A stretch of DNA of 64,000 bases. Origin: Rutpela maculata. Its lineage: Eukaryota > Arthropoda > Insecta > Coleoptera > Cerambycidae. Both the position numbers and the translations under genes were made by a program. The stretch is taken from the NCBI GenBank assembly GCA_936432065.2, contig OW386291.2, positions 25,831,821-25,895,820 on the forward strand, given 5' to 3'. Position 1 is the stretch's first letter. Each line of letters begins with the position of its first letter. Positions 55,764 through 64,000 of this stretch are shown here, piece after piece. A model generated the notes under the pieces. It did no database searches. It saw only the letters and a program-made list of their open reading frames with translations, and was not told the DNA's origin.

Positions 55764-57035
55764 GACTGGCGGTACATGACCAGTCAGGTGCAACGTTTTT
55801 AAAATTCATGCCAATCATATATATGAATGAAATTACCATGAATATGCCAGAAACGCAAATTTTAGGCAGTCGTCGCGTGCAGAAGGGTGTGCAAATCGAT
55901 CTTTTTTGTTTTTTTTGTTTTTTTTTTATTTTAAAATGGATGCCAATAGTGCCAAACGAAAAGCCTTGGAAAAAAATCCAAAATCAAGAATACCAAAAAA
56001 TTTTACGATTTAATGTGCGCATCAAAGGTTGTTTTGCGCGCGGAAACTGCATGCCAATGAATTTCCGCTGGATTCTTTTTCACGGCTTTTCGTTTGGCAC
56101 TATTGGAATCCATTTTAAAATTTAAAAAAAAAACACAAAAAAAATCGATTTGCACACCCTTCTGCACGCGACGACTGCCTAAAATTTGCGTTTCTGGCAT
56201 ATTCATGGTAATTTCATTCATACAGTGTGACCCACTTAAGATCGCAACACCCCTGTATACCCGTTAATTGACGCTTGATTAACTTCAAATTTTGGTGGTA
56301 AGAAAAGATCGATAAGGTGAATCTTTGAACTTGGTAATATGTGATATATGTCAGTAGCGTGTGATGTTAAATGGGTTTCAAAAGCCGATTTTTCAAAAAA
56401 ATATATTAGGGATTTTTTTACAAAAAAAATACTAAGATATTCTTAAATCAGCACCTTTGTACAAGCATCGTAGTGGGTACAAAGGTGTTTGAGATAGTGG
56501 CTGTCAAAAATACAATTTTTTCAACCAAAACTAATTTTTATTTGTAAAAATTCCCAAATCAAAAAAATCTATTCTTCATTTTTTGTTCAGAATAATGCAT
56601 TGTACTAGACTGAATTGATTTTATAACAAAATAAGAAAAAAAAAGTACAAGATTGCGTCGTAGTGGTACAAAGGTGGGTGTATACTTTTTTTTTTATTTT
56701 GTTAATAAAATCAATTCAGTCTAGTACAATGCATTATTCTGAACAAAAAATAAAGAATAGATTTTTTGCTTTGGGAATCCATTTAACAAATAAAAATTAG
56801 TTTTGGTTAAAAAAATTGTATTTTTGACAGCCACTATCTCAAACACCTTTGTACCCACTACGGCAATCTTGTACAAAGGGGTTTCTAAAGGTGCTGATTA
56901 AGAATACCTTAGTATTTTTTTTCTAAAAAAATCCCTAATACTTTTTGCGATTGCGATCCTAAGTGGGTCACACTGTATATATGATTGGCATACATTTTAA
57001 CAATGTTGCACCTGACTGGTCATGTACCGCCAGTC
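55764..57035. mobile_element. outer palindromic TA MITE
   Basis: Ends GACTGGCGGTACATGACCAG on the left and the exact inverse on the right, flanked by TA (55762-55763 and 57036-57037). The pairing extends through CGCGTGCAGAAGGGTGTGCA near 55877, inverted near 56155. Removing the inner element (56223-56975 plus its TA) leaves about 517 bp. No protein is encoded. Confidence 0.9.
56223..56975. mobile_element. inner palindromic TA MITE
   Basis: Ends CAGTGTGACCCACTTAAG on the left and, inverted, CAGTGTGACCCACTTAGG on the right, with TA at 56221-56222 and 56976-56977. The halves pair over most of the 753 bp, including GGGTACAAAGGTGTTTGAGA. It interrupts the outer MITE, so it is the younger insertion. 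Confidence 0.92.
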
Positions 57036-58167
57036 TATAAATTCTAAATAACTAACATGCAGAGATCTATTAATACGGGTGTCAATAGAATCATTCGACA
57101 AGTCAGAGCTTTCAAGGCATAGGACTCAAAATTGGCAGGGGTAATATACACAAAAAATGGTAAATTTTTCACCATTTGACACTTTTCCATTCTTTGCGGT
57201 TTCCCCGGAAACTACCCTAATTCTCATATTTTAAATGGAACAACCTGTATATTTTTCATTCTATTTTATTTCGTAGACGATTTCAAGTACAATTTGTACA
57301 GTTTTAAAATATTTTTTGAGACTACTTGATTTTTTAGGGCCATTTTTATTTTTGGATCTAGAATAGCAGAAATAAATTACAATGGCTAGTGACTAGTTTT
57401 CAAAAGCAAATGAGTTCTCTAGGCGCTTTACCCTTAAAAGTCATCTCTAACATGCCCTGCTGCAGTTTTGTGAATATTTCTACGAAGAGGGTGAAACCCA
57501 GCCCTAAAATCAAAAAATGAATAACTAACGAAGTACTGAGAATAAATTAATAAAACTTATATTATTTATACTTTTGGGGTCGCTGATCAATGTGATGTCA
57601 GAAATTAAAAATTGTATGTTGTGGCCGATATAAAAGGGGTAAAATGGATGAATTAATTATCTTTTGTTTATTTTGAGAAATTATGACTTTCTTAGCGGAT
57701 TATTACATTTTGAGACATAAAACTCACCCCCTAATAAAAAAATAATTGCTCTTACCCCAAAGAGGATGAAAAACACCTCTAAAGTTAAAAACTAAGTATA
57801 AAACAGGTACTTAAGAAATGTGCATGAATATGAAAAAAGTATAAAAATAATGATTTATTCCTTTATAACTGAAAATATTGTCAGATTTTACCGCCAAACA
57901 TAATCTCCTTTGCAATTAACGCTAAAAATCATCCAGAAAAAGCATTTTGAAGGTCTTTTAATCTTCTTTAAGGTCAAAACAGTATAGCAGTTGTCAGTTT
58001 TTCTATATTCACCTTAAATCCGTCAATTTAAAAAGAAGAAAACGTGAAGAGTTAAATTCAAACACTTCTATCTCCTAAACTATTATCTTTATAAACAAAA
58101 TAAACAAAGCCACGTTTTCCTTAGTTTATTGCTGTAAATTTTTTGCTTCTAGTAACATTCAGCTAAA

Positions 58168-58792
58168 ATGCTGTTAAGTATTTTTTGTCAAATTCCACTA
58201 TCCGCGGAAGAAACGGTAGTCGTGAAAAGAGGATTAGACACGATAATTTCAAAAAGCATACAACTTAATGTCGATATTCATAAAAAAATTATTTGTGAAG
58301 AACTAACAGTTCACAAAAATGTAGAAAAAAATTACACTCATAATAAAACCAAAACAGCCGCCTCTACTAGTAAAAATAATTTAACAGCAAAAAAGATAAG
58401 GCACCCAGTGAATTATTTGACTTACACAGAAATTGTGTTATTCGTGGAGAAATAGCAGATGTAAATAATGAAAACAAAAAACCAACAAATATACGACGAT
58501 TCAGTTAGTGCAAACTCCTGAATTTAAAGAATCTCTGATTTCCCGCTGCCGAGAGCGTAATGATATCTCTGAAAATGTTTTAGAGAGAATTATAATTGTA
58601 ACTGATTTGGTTGCAGCTGAAGCAAGGTATCACAGAAATTGTCTAACCAAGTTTTACTTGAAGAACTTGGAAAAAACTAAACAAAGTGATACGCAAAAGT
58701 GCGATTCATTTCAGCAACTCATTGAATTTTTAAATTCAAACAGTGAGTGCCAGTACACGTTAGCAGAATTAGAAGACAAATTAGAAAGTTAG
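58168..58792 (+). pseudogene. cysteine-rich TE protein, N-terminal/central part
   Basis: Two open frames (58168-58455 and 58508-58792) are linked by a frameshift around 58405. Readable blocks are LSAEETVVVKRGLDTIISKS, VHKNVEKNYTHNK, a zinc-binding remnant FDLHRNCVIRGE in the shifted frame, then FKESLISRCRERND, VTDLVAAEARYHRNCLTKFY and LAELEDKLES. The order (VH..C..Y, FD...C..CG, ...A.YH..C...F) matches the N-terminal region of unnamed arthropod proteins that end in the LPPT/CNCK block, and that block follows at 59715. Its molecular role is unknown to me. Confidence 0.65.
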
Positions 58793-59714
58793 TTAGTTTT
58801 TTCTTACCATTTTTTATAAAAAATATTTTCTGAGCAATTTAAAAAAAGCCGATTTTTTTTTAATTATGAAAATTTTCATTAGTGAAAATGGGTACAGAAT
58901 GAAAAATAATTATTTTAAGAATTCTAAAAAATTTGAGCACGGTAGACATAATATGCATTAACAATATCTAGAAGGATTTCTAAGAAAATTGAATTAATAA
59001 GAAATTAGAGCAATGAGACTAAAAAAAAATTGCGCCTAAATTTTTAAATGCGCTACTCTTTGTTTGCAACTTTTTTAGTTTTCTTTATAAAAGGTCGTAA
59101 TACGTCTCAATCGAAAGAAAACTTTAATACCTTTCATTTCTACAAGCATAAAATTTTTTCCCATAGTTGTAGATTTTGAGTAATTTTAGAATTTAACGTC
59201 GTATATTTTTTCTGAACATTTCGGCGCCATTTTGAAAATGCCATATTTCCAAAACTAAAAGAAAAAAACTATTCAATTTGTTTTCGTAAAAGCTTTAATT
59301 TTGTACTCTTGCATTTTTTAACTAAAGTCCACATTTTTCGAGTAATTTAAAAAAAACCTCTAGGAATACTGATTTTAGGGGGTGAAAATTGCAATTTTTG
59401 TTCGCAATATCTTGAAAATATGCATTTTAGCAAAAAAAGTATAAGACCTTTCTTTCTTATAATTTGATTCTCTATCAGAGTATGTGTATTTTTTTGTCTT
59501 TTTTTGAGACAACCACCACTAACCAAAAACCAGGAAAAATGACAATATAGATTCTTATATACATACTTTATGAAGCATGTTGAAGACAAAAAATTGGAAA
59601 TTCATTACATCGCTGTCGGACTAGGATTTAAAAGATTCACTTTCTATACTAAGATGTCGAGAGATTTTTCCTATTTAAAAAAATTATAAGTAGCAAAATT
59701 TAAATAAAAATTTT

Positions 59715-60052
59715 GATTTAGCAGTTTTACCGCCTACTTTCAAAGCTATTGAACAGCATGTTTACAGGGTATATTTTCAGGTGCAAATATGACTTAATAA
59801 GGAAATTAATTCATCTGAGTGGCGCTGGGAATTATAAAACGATATAACCAAACCTGTACCAACATCTTTGTCAATTGTATCCGACAATATATTAAAACTT
59901 CTATATTGTAACTGTAAAAATGGCTACAATAAAAATTGTCTTTGTAATTACACAAAGTATTCTGATCTATGCAGTAATTGCCGTGGCATAAGTTGTATCA
60001 ATTCAAACAGTCTAATTTAAACCGGTAGCGATATTGAAGATGAAAATTAATT
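59715..60052 (+). pseudogene. cysteine-rich TE protein, C-terminal cluster
   Basis: In two frames the plus strand reads LPPTFKAIEQHVYRVYFQ, SSEWRWEL, then DNILKLLYCNCKNGYNKNC followed by LCSNCRGISCIN, and stops at 60048-60050 after GSDIEDEN. The same order (LPPT, aromatic W.W, ILL/ILK, CNCKNG, C..C) is seen at 33840-34120 in copy 1. Several Cys positions are conserved, while one Gly-Cys pair is replaced (KNGYNKNC). Confidence 0.75.
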
Positions 60053-61107
60053 ATTAATTTTTTCCTTTTACCTCCTCCTTATTATTATTATTTATTATCA
60101 TTATTATTATTATAAATCATCTAAAACTGAGCTTGGTGATCATTTTTGTTCGGGGTTAATTGTGCTGTGACTAAAATTGCACATTTTAACTTTTCAATTT
60201 TGATTTTAATGCTACTAACATATACGGTTTTATAATAATTAAAATGTTCTATCTCCGTCATTTTTAAAGCTATAAAAGATATTAAAAATACGTTCTGTTT
60301 GTTCATTGATGGCCTACAACTTTTACTTAAAACATATTTTCATAAACCCTACAATTTTCTTTTTAATCATATAAATAGAATTTTCCAAAATTTTAATTTT
60401 CAGCTTAAGTCAGTTTTTTATCACACAGACAAAGTTTAGTAAAATGTGTAAAATATATGTTAAAGCCACATTCTTTGGCTATAATTATCTGTTTAGAATA
60501 TTAAAATCGGCTAAAAAATAAGGCAAGGAAAAAATGTTTTCTTCGTGTACGCGCGCGTGCCATTTTTTCAACATGGCGGCTAACGCTCGATTCGGATTCT
60601 TCGGGACTTTCAGTATGTTATTGTACGTATCGTAGGCTACATATTCTGAAAAATTCAGCTGGGTACCTAAAATGTCTAGGTCCAAACAGATTGTGCCGCG
60701 ACTACATACTTTATGTAAAAAAATTTTAGCCAGTTTGACCGAATATTTTTTTTATATAGATTTCTCGGAGCCTTCGCCAATATTTTTCAAACTTTATTTT
60801 TTTTCTACACTAGTTTTATTAAAAGAACAAGTCTTTTTAGTGCAAAATATTATAAAAGGCTAGTAGAACGTATTCACAATATAAAATGTATGAAAAAAAT
60901 CATGAATTCAAAAATTACTGAATTGTACAAGAGATTCTTGTACATACAATTCTTGAGCTGTATCTCGGAAACTAGACATAGGATCGAAAGCTATTGATCA
61001 GAAAGTCGAAGTCTACAACATATTAAAAATGCAGCCCATTTCACCGGGGGTCACTTCCCATAAGAAATGAGCGGGGAAACCGGAAGTATTGGAAAAGTGT
61101 CAAATAA

Positions 61108-62134
61108 AGTTCAGGTCTTCTGCCATCAAAACTCTGGAATGGCTTGGTAGAAATTTCATTGCATAGTCATATTACTATTAATAAAATATTAGTAATAATA
61201 AGATACTCATTGCATTAATCTGCGCAGTCAAGTTTATTTGAAGATTCCCAAGAAGGTATAAATGTCTTAGAAATCAATACACGTCCATAAAGGACAATAC
61301 CGACCCATACAACGTATGCATGTATTGATTCATATTATAGTATTCGCCCATGCTAGAATTATTAAGTTGACTGTTATGGCTGGGAATATAAATTTTTTAT
61401 TATTTAATAATCGTCAACCACACAAACTACCTAGTATATTTAGTACATTTAACAGAAGCCGCCATAGATAATTATTGCAATAAATCCAACATTATTGGCA
61501 CCAAATTTGGGAGAAGAAAATAGTCCTTTTGATATGTGTTTGAAAATATAAGTAAGGAGCCGCCAAAAGGTCTATTATAGTGATACCTAATATATTTGAA
61601 AAGTATTTTTATTACTACAAACTATAATTGTATACAATTTCTATTAATAGATTCTTGCCAACATGTTGATAGGTTGACTTTATTCTACCATAAACATATT
61701 TTAGTTTCAGTTTATGGATTAAAATACCTTTGTTTACTACTGTTGTGTAATTGCTGTGTATATAGGAAGCACGTTAACTGGAATGCATACGAGCAGCGAC
61801 AATAATTTGAAATATTAACATCTACTATATTCCTTCAGCAAAGCGGATATAACTACACTTTACATGAATGAAAGTGAAATGCTGGAAAAAATGTTGCTTT
61901 AAGCTGTTCAAAACTTTCCTTTTACATATTTGTCTATATCTCGACCATTATCTCTATTAGGTACATAACAAATAAATACCTACTTTGACTGGAAAAGTTG
62001 ATTACAGCGTGTTTTATTCAACAGTTTTGTATAAAAAAATTTCGATATTTGATCTTGGAAATAGTGGATGAAGTATATAAAATAATTTTAGTTCTAATTA
62101 ATCTATAGCAATAATAATAGTAACATATCTTACA
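61108..62134. other. AT-rich sequence, no recognised feature
   Basis: No gene or repeat structure that I can support. Confidence 0.4.
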
Positions 62135-62135
62135 G

Positions 62136-62450
62136 GCACGGTAGCTTAGTCGGTTAAGGCGTATTGAGTGGTGAATATGCTGACCGACTGTCTATCGCGT
62201 TCTGGGTTCGAGCCCCAGCCTCGTGCTGACAACGTGGGAATGGATGTATGTCTGCGTTTTTCCAAATGTGTAACCCCCTTTCGGACAGCCTTGGCTTTGG
62301 ATTTGGGGGTTGTCTACTATATGTGGTGTGTTTCTGTTTATGGTTACATCTATTAGGCCAATCGGAATAGATTGAAAAAGGATCATTTTGCGAAATGTCG
62401 TTTACCCGCAATTTTTTTTTCTTAAAGTATAGCTTGGGATTTGGAGACAC
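62136..62450 (+). repeat. tRNA-derived SINE
   Basis: The head has a pol III A box TAGCTTAGTCGG (62142-62153) and B box GGTTCGAGCCC (62205-62215). A T-arm pairs CTGGG with CCCAG, and an acceptor-like pairing joins GCACGG (62137-62142) to CTCGTGC (62220-62226). The anticodon region is too long and irregular for a working tRNA. A non-tRNA body with TTGGCTTTGGATTTGGGGG follows and ends in T-rich sequence near 62410-62425. Confidence 0.85.
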
Positions 62451-62935
62451 ATATGCGAACTATCCGCACGCGTGACAGGTGGGGCAACATACTTTAAAAT
62501 TAAAAAATCGTTCATTTTTTGCCATTTTTCGCTTTATTTGCAATATACCTCATATACGAAGCATTTTTTGAAAATATATCAAGAGATAGAAAAGTTGATA
62601 AAATCGATTTTGAACATTTTCCCAGAAAATTCTTCATTTAAGAGCTACAGACGAAAGAAAATGCTAATTTTCTATTTTTTTTTATTATTTTTTAAGCGAT
62701 TATAATAAATATTAATACGAAATATATCATCGGTATAATGTGAATTATGTTTAAATGTCCAATTTACAGTTTAAATAAAATATATTTACAGAACTATTTA
62801 TAATTTACATGTTAAACAGAAAAAAAAATAAAACTTTTCAGGTATTGAGTTATTAAAATGATGGGAAAATAAATAAACAAATATATATTTCCACAGACTA
62901 TTTATTTTATGCATAGTACAGCGTACAAGCGTTTC
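62451..62935. other. no recognised feature
   Basis: AT-rich sequence without supported structure. Confidence 0.4.
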
Positions 62936-63014
62936 ATGTATAACTTAACAAAATATAATAGAATAGAATAAGTTTATTTAACAAATTGATCTACTACAAT
63001 GTAATTGTTAAAAA

Positions 63015-63210
63015 CAGGATACCGACATCGTGTCGGGATATCCGTAGGCAATCAGTTACGTAGGACATCCATAATTTGGATCTTTACAGGATATTATCCA
63101 GTTAGATCAAACCTGGGATGACCTAGGGATATCTCCATGGGATAATCCTAAATCTGGGACAGCGGAGCTATACTAGGACATCCTGAGGATATAACGTGCT
63201 GTCTGGGTAC
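63015..63210. repeat. GGATATCC-rich MITE fragment
   Basis: Palindromic words of the GGATATCC/GGACATCC/GGATAATCC type recur at about 63036, 63062, 63089, 63135, 63150 and 63175. The block ends ACGTGCTGTCTGGGTA, which looks like a transposon terminus. The opposite end was not found, so this is probably one half of a MITE. Confidence 0.4.
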
Positions 63211-63235
63211 TAGCAGTAATGTCACACACCAAATC

Positions 63236-63890
63236 AAATCAAATCAAAGATATTTATTAATGTTTAAAGACATGAATGCGCCTCAGCTGGGTCCAGTCTA
63301 GAGCCGATCACCCCACCGCGGTGTGCAACGTCGCGGTAGGTAGGTAATCGGGTGGAAGGGTTTAGCTTCGGCTGTAACAACAGATGAAATTGGGGCGTTA
63401 GGGCTCCTGTTTAACATATATAAAAAACTTAAACCTAACAATTTCGTTGAACAATAATCCGGGAAGATATTAAAATACTTGGAAATAGCTAGAACTACGA
63501 AGAAACAATTGCATTTTTAACACACGCGCGCACTAAATTTATGAAGAAAATCTTGTCCATACGGGAAAAACTTAGTGAAAAAACCCGTTCGAGAGTCACG
63601 GATTTATCCAGTGGTCTACCTGCCTCTGAGGGGAGATTATGGTTTTAAAAGTTGGGATTTACTAGCAGTTATTGGTCTAAAGGGAATTTGGAAGAACAAA
63701 AAGGGACAAAAGAACAAAAATTGACAAAAATAATAAAAATGCAACTAATGGGGGAATAGAGGGGGTACAAGTAAAAGGTGGTGAAAATAAAAGGTGGTGA
63801 AAAGAAATTGTGGTATAGGAAAGATGTGGCTAGGGAGGTTGCCGAAAGATAGGCAACGCCTGATACGGTGACAACTTATCGAGAAGACAC
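63236..63890 (-). repeat. Jockey-like LINE 3' UTR and (TTTGA)n tail
   Basis: On the minus strand it begins CAGGCGTTGCCTATCTTTCG (63870), resembling CAGGCGTTGCCTATTTTCTG at 25328 just before the LINE stop. A pyrimidine-rich UTR follows, ending in AATAAATATCTTTGATTTG repeats at 63236. Only the last codons and the UTR remain. Confidence 0.75.
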
Positions 63891-63904
63891 GAGAATATTA
63901 TATA

Positions 63905-64000
63905 CCTAGGTATCATTGTTTCGTAGACCACAGTAAGGGTTTTGATAATGTAGAATGGGACTAACTGTGGACCTTATTATTGAAGACTTGAACACCCAAG
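63905..64000 (+). pseudogene. LINE reverse transcriptase start (RTE/L1-like), cut by window end
   Basis: The plus strand reads CFVDHSKGFDNVEWD, a stop, then LWTLLLKT. This corresponds to RT motif A (FVD..KAFD.V.W) of the RTE/CR1-like class. The stop codon after VEWD shows it is not functional. The rest lies outside the window. Confidence 0.7.

Larger units (their letters stand above)
57174..61107. mobile_element. cysteine-rich-protein transposon, copy 2 (decayed)
   Basis: ATTTGACACTTTTCCA plus GCGGTTTCCCCG at 57174-57208 is matched inverted at 61071-61104 (30 of 34 positions by eye). Between them lie remnants of the same protein as at 33598: a central part (58168-58792) and the C-terminal cysteine cluster (59715-60052). 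The length is about 3.9 kb, much longer than copy 1, so this copy may be closer to full size but mutated. No duplication was recognised, and the true termini may lie outside these arms. Confidence 0.6.

Noticed and set aside
62136..62227. Functional tRNA gene
   Set aside because: The anticodon region is irregular and a SINE body follows directly.
1..64000. CRISPR array or bacterial-type system
   Set aside because: No regular short repeats with unique spacers; the tandem repeats seen are microsatellites or transposon modules.

Overview
The window looks like intergenic or heterochromatic DNA from an arthropod, most likely an insect. It is strongly AT-rich and almost entirely built from decayed transposable elements. 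I find no convincing host gene, rRNA array, CRISPR or bacterial-type operon. The clues to an insect are R1-type LINEs with an RNase H domain, Jockey/CR1-like LINEs, a Ty3/gypsy pol, a PIF/Harbinger fragment, a piggyBac-type MITE in TTAA, Helentron-like (DINE-1-like) repeats and a tRNA-derived SINE. No species can be named from sequence alone.

Layout. 0-8 kb: the 3' half of a Ty3/gypsy element (gag-like coiled coil joined to pol, then the 3' LTR), a Jockey/CR1-like LINE on the minus strand split by a hAT-type foldback MITE, a Helentron-like repeat and a related solo LTR in the opposite orientation. 8-17 kb: a 735-bp TIR element with an 8-bp duplication, a foldback element with internal tandem repeats, a LINE split by a mariner-type element that keeps a broken transposase N-terminus, and an R1-type LINE with an 11-bp duplication. 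18-26 kb: two TA-flanked MITEs, more LINE pieces, and a LINE tail abutting a 5S-rRNA-like sequence. 26-35 kb: a TA MITE, a 2.4-kb long-TIR element, a PIF/Harbinger remnant with both of its genes, Helentron-like repeats, and a TIR element carrying a cysteine-rich protein gene.

35-45 kb: two 1.8-kb palindromic elements in opposite orientation, flanking a 1.73-kb GC-rich retroposon that has a 12-bp duplication and poly(A) but no visible reverse transcriptase; then a piggyBac-type MITE and more LINEs. 47-55 kb: a LINE interrupted near its catalytic motif C, an R1-type insertion whose 5' end is a 32-bp hairpin, a SAP-like reading frame, and a LINE 5' end with a PHD-like ORF1. 55-64 kb: a MITE inside a MITE, a second and more decayed copy of the cysteine-rich element, a tRNA-derived SINE, and LINE fragments running off the window end.

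The elements do not form a pathway. They are layers of insertions, and nesting plus target-site duplications give a relative order: LINEs and Helentron-like repeats are generally older, while the hAT-, mariner- and R1-type insertions are younger. The most interesting candidates are the paired cysteine-rich protein transposons, the 1.73-kb non-autonomous retroposon, the 1.8-kb palindromes and the Helentron-like families. All protein assignments are made by eye from motifs; no database search was possible.
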